DNA from: Cladophialophora immunda
Taxonomy: Eukaryota > Ascomycota > Eurotiomycetes > Chaetothyriales > Herpotrichiellaceae
NCBI RefSeq assembly: GCF_000835495.1
Contig: NW_015622546.1
Location: 2,846,955-2,910,954, forward strand
Length of the DNA: 64,000 nucleotides
Reading direction: 5' to 3'
Part shown: in pieces, positions 54,235 to 64,000 of the stretch
Numbering within the stretch: position 1 is the first letter of the stretch
Layout: each line of letters begins with the position of its first letter
The notes under the pieces: generated by a model
What the model was told of the DNA's origin: nothing
Database searches by the model: none
What the model saw: only the letters and a program-made list of their open reading frames with translations
Position numbers and translations under genes: made by a program

Positions 54235-54822
54235 ATGGATAATCGATATCCCCCCAAAGGCAGAGTGCACTTCATTAAGACAATTACCGGGAGACGCGAA
54301 GCGTACGACGACGAATACTCTGTCATGCGAGAGATTTCAAATCACCTATGTTCATGCCGACGGTGTGTGGTTCCCCGGGACCAGCGACACGAAGTACTCT
54401 TATGTCGAATCGGCTATCTTCTCTCGAAGGACGTTAGGACGTATCTGCGACTCGATCATGGAAGAGTTGTCTCCACGATACCATCTAGGTCGGCAGGGAA
54501 CGACATCGAGATCGATATTCCACCCAGATTTGCTGTCATCCGACGGCTGCTGTCGCAGGGCAGGGGAGCAGGCGCTGCCCCATCCAGGTCACCTCAGCCA
54601 CCGCTGGAACAACAGCAGCGGTCAAAAAGTAGACCACTTGACCTACATCCTAAAAAAGCATCAAGGAAACAGCAACCTCCTACATCGTCGGTAAATGACC
54701 AAAATTTTGTTTTGTTCACCGCTGCAGTGCCATCTTTCACTGTTCCTCTCCTCATCCGTCGCTCGGATCTCGAAAGTTTGATTGGCGACGCTAGGGCCAT
54801 GACCATCGGGGGAAAAGCTTGA
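54235..54822 (+). CDS. Hypothetical 195-residue protein
   Basis: Open frame from ATG 54235 (MDNRYPPKGRVHFIKTITGR). The N-terminal ~100 residues are ordered in character, with C-S-C-R-R-C (a possible metal-binding pair) and LLCRIGYLLSKDVRTYLRL. The middle is Gln/Pro/Ser-rich. The C-terminus is short and hydrophobic (FTAAVPSFTVPLLIRRSDLE). No known family. A related-looking scrap (LFIRRSDLRSL) occurs at ~41.1 kb. Confidence 0.45.
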   Translation: MDNRYPPKGRVHFIKTITGRREAYDDEYSVMREISNHLCSCRRCVVPRDQRHEVLLCRIGYLLSKDVRTYLRLDHGRVVSTIPSRSAGNDIEIDIPPRFAVIRRLLSQGRGAGAAPSRSPQPPLEQQQRSKSRPLDLHPKKASRKQQPPTSSVNDQNFVLFTAAVPSFTVPLLIRRSDLESLIGDARAMTIGGKA

Positions 54823-55619
54823 CTTGCCTACCTACCTGCATGTATCTAGCCACAAACTAAATTTTTTTTGAACCCCCCTCTCTGGACAGAGATCGAGACG
54901 ATCCGTGTCCGCCGAATCTCTTGCCACGGCTTGTAGTGGCAGATCGGTTAAGAGCGTGCCGGTACACTATGAAGCCTTTATGGTGCTCTGCTTGCTCGAA
55001 GAATGATAAGGCATGGTGGCCAGCACGTGAAAAGATACCATTCCAGGGTTCAAAATCCCGGTTGAGACAGATGTGAAACCATCACCACATAGACGACGGA
55101 CGACATCGGGAGTGCTTTAGGCAAGAGTTCATAGCCTCGGCCAATAAGGCCAAGGGATCTATTAACCGGAGTGGTGCATTGAAAGAATGACCGCAGTCGT
55201 CCATGTGATACTGATAAAAGTACATTCTAAGCTTTGTGGTGCACATTCCGGGACCTAGACTGGATGACATGCACACGTCATGACCCCCTCTGGTCGCCCT
55301 TCTCGACTTGATACACCCTCATGGTGTTTGACATTTAGCACGTCACTGACTTCGGTTACAAGAATGGAGGATGTGCCATATCCTGACGAGGCAACCGAGG
55401 AGGTAAAGGCAAGCGCACGGAGCAATTCCCCAGAGGATGCAAAGTCGTGCCTCAAACCTTTGTACTGAAATATGTCTCCACAGTACAACTGCCCCGATAG
55501 TTGTCAACGTTTCGTAGAAGTGAAGATGGACTGGAAGCGCCAGGAGAATGGCTGCAATACTTCCTCCCAGGGCCTGTTAATCCGTCAATTGAAGTCCACT
55601 TTCACGTCAGACTGTACAT
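54823..55619. other. Intergenic, with a weak tRNA-like promoter pattern
   Basis: TGGCAGATCGGTTAAGAGCG (~54938) resembles an A box and GGTTCAAAATCCC (~55046) a B box, about 110 bp apart, but no cloverleaf can be drawn. No coding gene. Confidence 0.25.
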
Positions 55620-56081
55620 TTAACACACCATGTCACCACAAACCTCCAGATTTCCCCAATCTCTGCCAATCCGCAGGAGATGGAGAACCGAATGAACAAT
55701 CGCTTGCAGAAGGGTCATGCAGCCTATCCATCGACGTACGCCTGACCCGGTCTGCAAAGGTAAACCGACGAGCTCCGCGGCCTCGGTGATGCTTTCCCAT
55801 ATCAGGAGCGGAGCCAAGTTTATCGCTGCGAGTGTCCCACTTCGTACCGCAATCTCGAAATAATCTCGAACGCATAGAAACATGCATACCGTGTTCACTC
55901 CGACGTACACCACCAAACGTACGGCCTCAAATGGGCCCACGATCGAATGATAGATACTCATAAGAATCGGCGGGGCCAATTGCCTTTCATGTGCGATCCA
56001 CCACTCCGTCCACAGCGTCGAGAGAGCAAAGTAGGGCCTTCGGAATACTAGCAAGGTCATACGACTAACCGAGACAACCAC
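55620..56081 (-). pseudogene. Ferric reductase-like transmembrane fragment
   Basis: The frame contains AVRSGTLAAINLAPLLIWES, ITEAAELVGLPL, VRRWIGCMTLLQA and IVHSVLHLL. This matches the second and third helices of the ferric reductase/NADPH oxidase membrane domain (R-x-G-x-LA-x-x-N-x-x-PL; RW-x-G; H-x-x-x-H-like haem ligands). Only this part is present; no FAD or NADPH domain follows within 1 kb and there is no clear ATG. Probably a truncated relic. Confidence 0.5.
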
Positions 56082-56351
56082 ACCGTATCAGTGAGACGCA
56101 CTGATACCACCCATCATGGAGTTGTTAGTGTTGATCCGGAGATAGGTTCCATGCATCATCTGTGATCGTAATGAAAGGGTCCCGCCCCTTTTGGCTAGAG
56201 TGTCTAGAAAAATCGCCCGGGATCGGCATACGGTCGTCAAAGGACTTCGAGGCGACACGCGGAGACACACCACGGAATGTCGTGGCATAAGTGTGTCGCG
56301 TCTCGTCACAACCCACGAATTTCCATGGGACTTTGCCAACAAGGCGGAGAC
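56082..56351. other. Upstream flank of the MADS-like pseudogene
   Basis: Contains the start of the block conserved with 44.3 kb (GTCTCGTCACAACCCACGAA and following). No gene. Confidence 0.45.
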
Positions 56352-56358
56352 ACGCGAC

Positions 56359-56367
56359 CTTTTATAC
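56359..56367 (+). promoter_or_regulatory. CTTTTATAC element shared with the MADS-like gene at 43.5-44.2 kb
   Basis: Lies 109 bp before the ATG at 56476; the equivalent element at the intact locus is 129 bp before its ATG. Confidence 0.5.
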
Positions 56368-56475
56368 TTTAGAGAAATGGACTGACAGAAGGCATAGATT
56401 GGGAACACTAGACTTGAATCTTATCAGAGCCTACCATAGGTTTCACCGTTTACATCTCTTCCTCTCACCGAAAGC

Positions 56476-57000
56476 ATGGCAAAGTACGGAAGACGTTCAA
56501 CGAGACTCTCGGTCCTGATTGCGAAGCGCAGCCAGGGAGCCAAGAGTCGTCCTCTCAACAGACGAGAGAAGGAGTCGAAGGCGAGATATAAGCAACTGAG
56601 ACGTCGGCGTCCGGTACGTGACCAAAAAGGCCAAGGCATTGAACACGCGGCGTCAGATGAAAGCTTTCCTCCAAGTGACAGATCGGGCGGAACAACGTAA
56701 GATTTCGGATAAGCGGTTTTTCTCAAAGGAGAAATTTGTGAGAACGCAAAAGGGGTTCACAAATTGCCTAATTCATTTGTATCCCGCAGCGCCAGGATCT
56801 CGCGTCCACTCACCCTTGAAAGTGGGCCCGGAAAACAGCGGCCACTGAGGAGGTGCTAGAGGCAGATGCCCTGCCCGAAAGAATTGCTACCCCTACAAGC
56901 CTCGCCTCAGGCACGCAAAATACCTATCACATGTCAATAGTCAGGTCGGAGAGCCTCAGGTTTTTGCTATGGGAAGGCATCAGATCGGCGCTCACATGAT
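56476..57000 (+). pseudogene. Decayed copy of the Glu-tract MADS-like gene
   Basis: It begins MAKYGRRSTRLSVLIAKRSQ and REKESKARYKQLRRRR, then shifts frame near 56610; the rest of the domain reads VTKKAKALNTRRQMKAFLQV in another frame, ending KEKF at a GTGAGA donor. The second exon is recognisable at ~56845-57000 (EEVLEADALPERIATPTSLA, then LLWEGIRSALT), parallel to GADAPTEEAS...LWEGMRSALTW of the intact gene, but without the long Glu run. Frameshift and stops make it inactive. Opposite orientation to the intact copy, 12.3 kb away. Confidence 0.7.
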
Positions 57001-57254
57001 ATGAAGATCCAGATAATGAGGTCCTGTAGGGACATCCGTCATATGATAATAGTGAGAGAAGTTAAAGATTCCGTGTTTACTCTATCAGTAGCTGAATAAG
57101 ACTTCATACACTTGGATATTGTATTTTTAGGATTCTATCATCAGCAAGCCCCTTTGATACGTAACTATGGCAAATAGCTATATAACCTTAGGCCCCTGCC
57201 GCTCCGGCTTTCTGACATAGAGTCCTCGTCGTCTATTCACGTCCCTGTCCTGGT
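57001..57254. other. Intergenic, no supported gene
   Basis: No coding signal. Confidence 0.4.
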
Positions 57255-57857
57255 TTAGACCCAATAGCCACATGCAACGATAAAGAAACACACTGTTTCC
57301 ACCCAAAAGAGATCAGGCCTCAACGTTACTCCGCCTGACGTATTCCCATATGGCGAATAGTAGGTGCGTGATTGTAGTGACGGGGTATACCACGGAAGTG
57401 TGCCATTTAGCCAGGTCAATGATGTGGCTGTACCTGTGCCAGCTGCTCCTGTTCCGAGGCTCGCGCCGCTTGCACCAGCAGTTTGCAACGGCGCTGTGCC
57501 TGTGCTGAGCAGAGACCATGGAGTTGCCGACTTCTGACCACATGTAGGTGTAGGAGGGAATGGATATGCAGGGCTCGTGCTCGCCGTCGTCGTCAAAATT
57601 TCCGTCCCTGTGCTGGTTCCAACCGCCGTAATTGTCGCATCCGTTTCCTGCCTGGTACTCTCCTGACTGCTGGTGCTTATGTGTGGATCGGTCGTCTGGA
57701 TTCCGGGTGACCCAGAAGCTGATCCCATTGTGCTCGTAGCATCACTTGTGCTGTAATGGCCCCATACCACCCAAATGCTCCCCAGTGAGGCAGATCCAGA
57801 CGGGGGTAACGATTGAGCAGCACTTGGCCATATTAGCGACGATTGCGGAGGGTCCAA
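57255..57857 (-). CDS. Ser/Thr-rich protein with C-terminal hydrophobic segment
   Basis: An open frame of 200 residues without a firm start. It is Ser/Thr/Ala/Gly-rich (SSQESTRQETDATITAVGTS, GASLGTGAAGTGTATSL), mucin-like, and ends with a hydrophobic stretch (FWVETVCFFIVACGYWV) as in surface or anchored proteins. A minus frame just upstream (57742-58143, GTCVDNDPIGMGSSVYART) with a GTAAGT donor is probably an earlier exon, but I could not fit the phases. Function unknown. Confidence 0.35.
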   Translation of the reverse strand: MDPPQSSLIWPSAAQSLPPSGSASLGSIWVVWGHYSTSDATSTMGSASGSPGIQTTDPHISTSSQESTRQETDATITAVGTSTGTEILTTTASTSPAYPFPPTPTCGQKSATPWSLLSTGTAPLQTAGASGASLGTGAAGTGTATSLTWLNGTLPWYTPSLQSRTYYSPYGNTSGGVTLRPDLFWVETVCFFIVACGYWV

Positions 57858-58163
57858 TAGTACTTACACTGACTGTCCTAGCATAGACAGAACTACCCAT
57901 CCCAATGGGATCATTGTCAACACACGTTCCAGTCCCCAAAAAAAACCTGAATTGTTTCACATAAACGTGCATTGGCAGATTAAAAACACGAGTCTCCCGG
58001 TTAATCCTCAGAAAACCGTGGTGACGCCCGACATAGCAACGGTACCGCGTGGCTGTCTTGCCCCAATCCAGTGCTGACTGACTATATAGTCTTTTCACCC
58101 GTTGGTCAAGGTTGTGGAGCTTCCTGATGTCGACGTGCCACACTGCTTACCTCCCAAGATCAA

Positions 58164-59399
58164 ATGTCGTCTCAGGGAACGGACGCCGTCGACTCTGGGA
58201 CTAAGAGGATCAAGGTGGAAAATGCGGAGAGTGATGATGTCGTCGTCATGTCAGATTCACCTCCTCCCAAATCCACGGACCCTGAACCCGACCAGCAAGG
58301 ACAGGTCGTGAATTCAGCAAATGGCCCTTCTAAAACTACGGCCAATAATCAACGAGACGGAGCATCGGATCCACCACCTAACACCAGCTCCGAACCCGTC
58401 GACGACGATGCGGAGCCATCACTCTTGCAAGATGACTCTGGTGGTCTCGAATTGTTCCCTGGCGCTCCCTGTGTCACCGTGGCCATGCGGTGCAAACGGC
58501 AGAATGATTCGTCACCGATGTACCTCAACCGTTACGGGCCTCGTCGATGTGGCTGGTTCGTCTGGAGCACGGAACTAAAAGGCTCGGTGGACGTTGACAA
58601 GCTTCAGGATGTTGCCTACAATTACGAGCGCGTCTTGGACTATCCGAGGAGAAAGGGCGAGCCTCGCATAGGGGCTAGCAGTGTCCAGGGCATTATCAAT
58701 ATTGTCTGGGATTGTCAAGGTTTCGAGGATGACCCGTGGCGAGCTGCCGAACTCTTGAACCCCAAGAAAGTCAAACAGGCCGACACTCTGAACACTCCAA
58801 AGGCTCGCCAAGACTGGTTGAAACATCCTGGAAACAAGCTGGACAGGTATCCGGCGACGCACGTCGAAGTGAAATTCAATCACGCCGTGGATCTATTTCC
58901 AGAGGAGAAAGGTCCGATTACCACTCGATGGGAATTGGGCTCTCAATACAAGGCGCTCTATCGCCGTAGCGGCCAAATAGAGACCGAGAACAAAGTGTAC
59001 AACTCAGCTCTTACTCAAGCACGTCGATTTCTTGAGTGGTATCGACAACAGCGCCCTGAAAACTTCGACGAAAACGGAGGATTTATGAGGTCGGAAAGCC
59101 GGGAGCCCACCGTGCAGCCATTTGTGGACAAGTCTGCCACTCCTGATCCGGAGACTTCGTCGAAGACCCCTCCTCCAAGCGGAACCGATCAGACCCGAGA
59201 GGTAGGCCCACTCCCGCAACCCAAAAAGCCCGGTCCGGGACCAGGTTCAAACAAGCCGGGCCGGGACCTGGTAGAGAGGTCGGCAAGAAATGCTTTCAGA
59301 ATGAGCACAGGCAAGACAGAAGAGACAATGGATGATGAAGACCGATTGACTCTTGACATGTTCATGTCTCTTCAACTTCAAAAGCATGGGTACGCGTGA
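58164..59399 (+). CDS. Hypothetical 411-residue protein, ordered core with disordered ends
   Basis: Single exon from ATG 58164. Residues 1-90 are acidic, Ser/Pro-rich and contain a SUMO-type site (RIKVE). The core (~95-310) is ordered: CVTVAMRCKRQND, RRCGWFVWSTELKGS, INIVWDCQGFEDDPW, THVEVKFNHAVDLF, then a helical segment ALTQARRFLEWYRQQRPE. Residues 315-385 are Pro-rich and disordered, followed by a short helix (LTLDMFMSLQLQKHG). No catalytic motif recognised. The codon pattern and clean frame suggest a real gene; nuclear location is a guess. Confidence 0.6.
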   Translation: MSSQGTDAVDSGTKRIKVENAESDDVVVMSDSPPPKSTDPEPDQQGQVVNSANGPSKTTANNQRDGASDPPPNTSSEPVDDDAEPSLLQDDSGGLELFPGAPCVTVAMRCKRQNDSSPMYLNRYGPRRCGWFVWSTELKGSVDVDKLQDVAYNYERVLDYPRRKGEPRIGASSVQGIINIVWDCQGFEDDPWRAAELLNPKKVKQADTLNTPKARQDWLKHPGNKLDRYPATHVEVKFNHAVDLFPEEKGPITTRWELGSQYKALYRRSGQIETENKVYNSALTQARRFLEWYRQQRPENFDENGGFMRSESREPTVQPFVDKSATPDPETSSKTPPPSGTDQTREVGPLPQPKKPGPGPGSNKPGRDLVERSARNAFRMSTGKTEETMDDEDRLTLDMFMSLQLQKHGYA

Positions 59400-59834
59400 A
59401 CCGTAGCCTCATTAGCAGTGGAGCAACAGGGGTACTTCGCGCTTTTGCATTACGAGAAGGTGGTCGATCGACTCAATAGTGGAATCTTCACTACGCACGG
59501 AGCTGGACCGAGAGCCTGATCACCAAGGAGCGCTAGCTGTTTTCACAGCCACATCATTACATGCTTAGACAGATTGTTGTCCTATATAGATTCTAGGTAG
59601 ATGTAAATGTCCCTCCGCGGGCGGAGACGAATTTGCGCTCATGTTCGACCTCATCCCCGCAGACCCGCTGAATAAGTAGCGCTCACGCCTCAAGTGATGG
59701 AACGCAAAACTTCGGTTTTCATGCACACGCCTTAGCCGTGCCAGCCATTAAGGCTTTGACATACTTAGGCATTGTATAGGTGCCTCGTTGTATAACTGCG
59801 TTCAAGGAATGCAATACCCCATCATACGCCGATT
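59400..59834. other. Intergenic, no supported gene
   Basis: No coding signal. Confidence 0.4.
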
Positions 59835-60110
59835 AACACTCTTGCCGTCTCCGAGGTTGTTAATAAGCCGAATTCGAAGCACATCAGATTCCATTGACGC
59901 ATCCTCTTCAGAATTAGTGTTGGCCGAAATAATACTAACCGTGGTTGGTTAGCTTAGCGTCCTTCCTTACATGATATTAGTAAGCACATAGTGCCGAGGC
60001 CAAATAGAGTCGTACCTGTGTATACAATCAGGCCCATGTCCAGGAAACGCAACGTATAAGGCAATAACAAGTTATAGAGAGGTCAGGAGGCCTGTGTTGC
60101 GAGGCACCAT
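59835..60110 (-). pseudogene. Decayed 5' end of a GH64 glucanase gene
   Basis: Reading from 60110 on the minus strand, ATGGTGCCTCGCAACAC, TGACCTCTCT, GTTTCCTGGACATGGGCCT, AGGTACGACTCTATTTGGCC, GCTAACCAACCACGGTTAG and CAACCTCGGAGACG match exon 1, intron and start of exon 2 of the gene at 22399-23816 in order. A TAA interrupts the signal peptide. Homology stops after about 275 bp. Confidence 0.85.
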
Positions 60111-61005
60111 ATTGTCATGTCATTTTTGGTCTATGCTAATGTAGCACCGGAGAGACCGATATATTTAAAACTGTTTCCCTACAGAGGATTGCAAAACCGG
60201 TTTCCGCCCATAGAAATATGTTTGGAAGATTCTCCAGCCCGGAGTGGAGCTACTTCGCCATATATAGTTAAGCGTCACCGTAAGACTTGCCAATCATGCT
60301 TGCGTAAGATTATGGGAATTACAAGCTATGACAGCACTTAAATGACGGCGTCGACTGCATTTGACAGCGAGGTTGTTGGTAGAGTTGAGATGAGAGCCAA
60401 ATTAGGAACGCTGTAAGCGGCCACTGGCCCTTTTAAGGCATTTCATGTGACCTTTATGTATTATCACTATGTACAGCACCACTCACAAAGCTACATCGTC
60501 TTTCTGCACATCCGTCTCTTTGAGGGCACTGAGAATGAACCATGTTTGCTCTTCTGGTTGCTACCGGCTCAGATAATTTCAGTACCAATTAGTCCAGTAA
60601 TGCCATGAGTAGAAGCCTCTCTGAGCCAAGACGGGGGATTTCTGTTGACAACCTAAGTACCTCAATGCAATTAAGTACCTCTATGTGATTTCTCAACTGT
60701 ACTAAGATACCAACAATGCTAACGGTGCTACCATACTGACAGTATTTCAGGATTGCTAGGATCTCCATCGGTACTGGCTGGCCAGCCGCACTACTCTCTT
60801 CAACGGCATTGACTATTCCAAGATACGCCAGTGGCTATTCCAGGAGCCCTGTCGCCGCAGGTACAGTTGCCAGAATAGGACACTTTGCGCATAAACAGAG
60901 ACTTTCATTCATTCGATTTGCGCTTTATTACAGTACCATTCAATACTCAGAATTCCAACAATTTCAAACATCGGGACCAGACATATGAGGTTACATGAAT
61001 TAGAG
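60111..61005. other. Intergenic, no supported gene
   Basis: Short frames only. The right end is the 3' flank of the HET gene. Confidence 0.45.
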
Positions 61006-63378
61006 TTACATCAATCGAAGTGTTCTCTTTTCCCACTTGCTTTGAGACCATTCATCAGTTTCCATTGCCTTTTGACGAGCTTCCAACCTAGATTTACCGT
61101 GTGGTGTGGAACTCCTCCGTCCCTCCCGCTCTATAGGATGCAACACATCGGAAGTTGGTACTTTGATAGAGTTGTAGGATGTCGGCATGAACTCGCAGAG
61201 ATTATAGTGTGCGAGACTGATAAGGCCAATGCGCTTGTAGTATTTGCCGTGCTTCTCGTCTTCATGCTCTGTGAGAAGGAGTGCCCAGACCAGACGGTCT
61301 TGAAAGTATTCTTTCTCAAGCTGCAGCACTACAAATCGTTGGCTGAAGGGGGGTTCGGCGTTGCCATGACAATCGTGAGTAATGCCCGGTTGGGCGAATG
61401 TGAGCTTTGATAAGAGATCTGCGAGTAGAGCCTCCTTGTCCTGGTCGATGATGACTTGCGAAACTAAATCAGTGGTGACGGTGCTCATGTCATCTTCAAC
61501 TTGCAAATCTGACCAAGAAATATCGACATCGACATCGAGATCCAACCCATCTTGTATGATATGTTCCTCCGTTTCCCTCATCTCTATTTCTTCAGTAGCA
61601 CTTACCCACGAATAGATGTAGCGGCAGTAACCCTCTACTTCAATATATGAACCTTCGTTCAATCTGAGGTAGTTGTCATTAGCCTGAGACACCATGTTAA
61701 ATCCAACTAGACGTGGCTTATAGATGGACACCCAGTGACTATACTCATGTAACAGCTGTTCCACAGGATGTGATCGATGTGGTGGGTTTCCGACGGCTTG
61801 CGGAAAGTCTATCTGGCCTTCTGCAGCCGCCCAGCTCCACGACGGTGCTCGGTAAGGAGCTGAAGCCGTATCTCGAACGTTCTTCTGGTCAGAGACTTGG
61901 CCTTGCGTCTCTTTACCTGTCAGGGACGCTAGAAGGTTCCCTCTTGTCGGGCTAGGCTTTCCATTGGAAAAGCGATACCAACACAACTGGTGGAACAAGT
62001 CTTGTTCCCAAAGACCAGCAAGATACCTTCCGAATCTAGGCTTTTGAATCAACCGGGCAAGACCAGCAATCGCGGACAGTCTGTCCGATACATATGTTAG
62101 AGATCTTTTCGTGTACTCGTGCAATATTTCGCACCACTCTTGCGTAATAGAACTTGTAGGTTCTTGCCACGCAGCGGAACCAGGAAATTGTTGACGTTTG
62201 TTGCTGTATAGTAGGGCTTCTTCCAGGACAAAACTCAATGTCAGTCTAGAAAGACCTCGTTCTCTGTAGTTCTGAGACCCGTCTTGCAGATACCCTTCTG
62301 ACATTAACCCATGACCGCACTCCCACACGACTTCTTTTGAAAGAAAATGTAACGTCCTCGGTGCGATGAATCGTTCTTGGAATGTCCAAGCTCTTGAATT
62401 GATTGGCGAAGACAGGAGTTCTTCTTCAGAAGACCAATATTCTCGCAAACGGAACTGCTGATACGTGCCCATCGGCAGCGAGTAAATTCCATCTCTATTG
62501 TGCAGAAATCCATCATTACAAGTCTGAGCTGAATCAGCAGATAACATGATTGTTGAGTCATAGTAGTATTGGGCCATCTGACTAGCTTCTCGATTCCAAT
62601 CATCGCCGTCGTCCTGCACGATACATAAGGCATCAATCCAGATGTACTCGTAACCCAGGAGTCTAATGCATCGTATCGCATCTTTGAAATTTCGGGCCAA
62701 GTCATCTTCATTGATTTCGTTCATATGTGCGGAGAGATTCGACTTCGTTGTCATAAGTTCCGGACCTTGCGGTCCCCACGGATGGCTCAAGATGGCATAA
62801 TACGCGAAGTAGCTGCCTCCTGCACAATGGAGGCGAATCTTTCCGTCGGGCGCTACATGAACGACTCTTGTCGGAAGGCGGCTTGGTGAGATTGCTTTGC
62901 AGTAGTCGTGCTGCTCGGAACAGATGGCAGCCCAATCTTTCATTATCTGTACTGTTGCGATTGAGCAAGGATCTCCATTGACGACTCTGGGACGATGGGA
63001 GTCAAATTCACCAATAGGGCGGTGTTCCCAGTCACTCTTTGAAGGAGTTGCGGATTCCACATCTCTTCCAAACACTTTGCAGATATCCAGGTGGATGAAG
63101 CTCGGCGAAAATAGGTCACTGCTTTCGATGGTCAAGCTGACCGGATTGTTGCGTCCGAGCAATTCGAAACTAGTAGGTTCTCCTGTTCTTGATTTAGCTC
63201 GAAGTGATCCTTGTGCGATCGCAGACAGAAATTTGCACAATGGGCAAATGTCACTATCGCATAGAATTCCCCGTAGTTTCGGTGATGGAGCTTTCCACCT
63301 GTTCTCGGGATTGCAAATTTCCTCTATGCGGCTTGAAAACTCCGTACATTTTGAACAGAACCCCAAGGCTATCGTCAT
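61006..63378 (-). CDS. HET-domain heterokaryon-incompatibility-type protein
   Basis: A 790-residue single-exon gene from the ATG at 63378. Residues ~1-60 have paired cysteines (FCSKCTEF, CDSDICPLCKF), common at the start of fungal HET proteins. The HET domain (PF06985 type) covers ~190-345: YFAYYAILSHPWGPQGP, DAIRCIRLLGYEYIWIDALC, IVQDDGDDWNREASQMAQYY, then DGFLHNRDG and SRAWTFQERFIAPRTLHF. The long C-terminal part has the usual SWSWAAAEG block (~505-515) and no known extra domain. HET domains trigger cell death on non-self recognition in fungi; that role here follows from the family. No stop or frameshift was seen, so it is probably functional. Confidence 0.9.
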   Translation of the reverse strand: MTIALGFCSKCTEFSSRIEEICNPENRWKAPSPKLRGILCDSDICPLCKFLSAIAQGSLRAKSRTGEPTSFELLGRNNPVSLTIESSDLFSPSFIHLDICKVFGRDVESATPSKSDWEHRPIGEFDSHRPRVVNGDPCSIATVQIMKDWAAICSEQHDYCKAISPSRLPTRVVHVAPDGKIRLHCAGGSYFAYYAILSHPWGPQGPELMTTKSNLSAHMNEINEDDLARNFKDAIRCIRLLGYEYIWIDALCIVQDDGDDWNREASQMAQYYYDSTIMLSADSAQTCNDGFLHNRDGIYSLPMGTYQQFRLREYWSSEEELLSSPINSRAWTFQERFIAPRTLHFLSKEVVWECGHGLMSEGYLQDGSQNYRERGLSRLTLSFVLEEALLYSNKRQQFPGSAAWQEPTSSITQEWCEILHEYTKRSLTYVSDRLSAIAGLARLIQKPRFGRYLAGLWEQDLFHQLCWYRFSNGKPSPTRGNLLASLTGKETQGQVSDQKNVRDTASAPYRAPSWSWAAAEGQIDFPQAVGNPPHRSHPVEQLLHEYSHWVSIYKPRLVGFNMVSQANDNYLRLNEGSYIEVEGYCRYIYSWVSATEEIEMRETEEHIIQDGLDLDVDVDISWSDLQVEDDMSTVTTDLVSQVIIDQDKEALLADLLSKLTFAQPGITHDCHGNAEPPFSQRFVVLQLEKEYFQDRLVWALLLTEHEDEKHGKYYKRIGLISLAHYNLCEFMPTSYNSIKVPTSDVLHPIEREGRRSSTPHGKSRLEARQKAMETDEWSQSKWEKRTLRLM

Positions 63379-64000
63379 GTTTTCAGAAAGCGAGGTGGAG
63401 AGTTGTCAATTCGCTGCCATCTTTAGAGCTCTGGAGCAAGTCATAATGAAGTCTAGAAACGAAGGATCTTTGGAAGGTTGCCTAGCACGTGACCAGGGCT
63501 TCAGCCAATGCAGGGATTCTCTCAGCCATGTCTCGTGTGAGCCTTCTGCCCGAAGATATGAAAAAAAAAGTGGGTATCCAAAGGAGCCCAACAAGTAGAC
63601 TTTCTCTTTACTGTACACAGATGTTGATATAGCGGGATTTATGTTTTGGGGCTGCTCTACTTACGATGAAATGGGTCTTTATCACTCTTGGAAGCAAGAA
63701 ACTGCGCAGGGAAAAAGATCGCCGAAAACGTATAAATCAGCTAAATGAAGAGAAAGTTAGAACTGAAGAAAGGACTCCAGTGGGAAATGAAACGGCCTGA
63801 TGATGACTTAGTACTGTAGTAGAGTCGTACACCTGTGAAAGCGGATGTACCGCAAAACCTTTGCTGAGTGTCAGACAGCGATAAATAACTTACCACTGAG
63901 TAAAGTGCATGAAATGTAAAATCACGTGCTCTGACATTATTGGCTATCGGGAGACACTGCGCTAGGCCGCTCAAGGAAAACTGCGGGCCTCGATGACCCA
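63379..64000. other. Right-end sequence, HET gene promoter and flank
   Basis: No supported gene. Confidence 0.45.

Noticed and set aside
54930..55060. tRNA or SINE with A and B boxes
   Set aside because: The spacing is about 110 bp and no acceptor or anticodon stem can be formed.
59655..59685. Sequence resembling the start of 28S rRNA (GACCCGCTGAA)
   Set aside because: Only about 11 bases match and the following AACTTAAGC is absent; chance.

Overview
The window reads as an accessory region of a filamentous ascomycete (Pezizomycotina). The evidence is short spliceosomal introns of about 45-100 bp with GT(A/G)AGT donors, CTAAC/CTGAC-like branch sites and YAG acceptors, together with fungus-specific families: a HET-domain protein, a PNP-NB-ARC-TPR NLR, GAL4-type Zn2Cys6 regulators, a GH64 glucanase, small MADS-like proteins and DUF7924. 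The class cannot be decided from sequence alone. Many broken copies carry stop codons of the kind repeat-induced point mutation (RIP) leaves (TGG to TGA, CAG to TAG), next to intact genes. I found no rRNA, no convincing tRNA and no CRISPR array.

Layout. 0.5-10.7 kb: a Clr5-AWS-SET histone methyltransferase, then a cluster of tandem kinase/pseudokinase genes (one pseudogene, two intact divergent copies). 11-14.2 kb: pieces of a Tad-like LINE, a third kind of broken kinase, a previously hidden 90-residue zinc-binding gene, and a 72-bp minisatellite. 15.3-21 kb: a MADS-like gene, a P450 remnant, a SAM methyltransferase and a large inverted array of the same minisatellite. 22.4-23.8 kb: an intact GH64 glucanase. 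25.1-36.9 kb: a segment bounded by two nearly identical 475-bp inverted repeats and holding a DUF7924 pseudogene, a frameshifted gene and a 1035-residue JmjN-JmjC-SET protein. 38.5-47 kb: two Zn2Cys6 regulators, coiled-coil genes, a retrotransposon gag, a MADS-like gene with a poly-glutamate tract and an antisense NLR N-terminal relic. 47.7-52.1 kb: the four-exon NLR with high-identity TPRs and an assembly gap. 53-64 kb: a chromodomain-like gene, several unassigned genes, a decayed copy of the MADS-like gene, a decayed 5' end of the GH64 gene and a 790-residue HET protein.

How it may work together. Two themes recur. One is self/non-self recognition and programmed cell death: the HET protein, the PNP-NB-ARC-TPR receptor, the Fungal_N relic and perhaps the tandem kinases. 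The other is chromatin: two SET proteins, one fused to a histone-demethylase domain, plus a chromodomain-like protein. A functional link between them is inference; what the sequence shows is co-location in a repeat-rich, duplicating island.

The candidates I consider most novel are the JmjN-JmjC-SET fusion inside an inverted-repeat-bounded segment, and the tandem kinase/PAK-like pseudokinase family in which the copies have lost catalytic residues in opposite domains.
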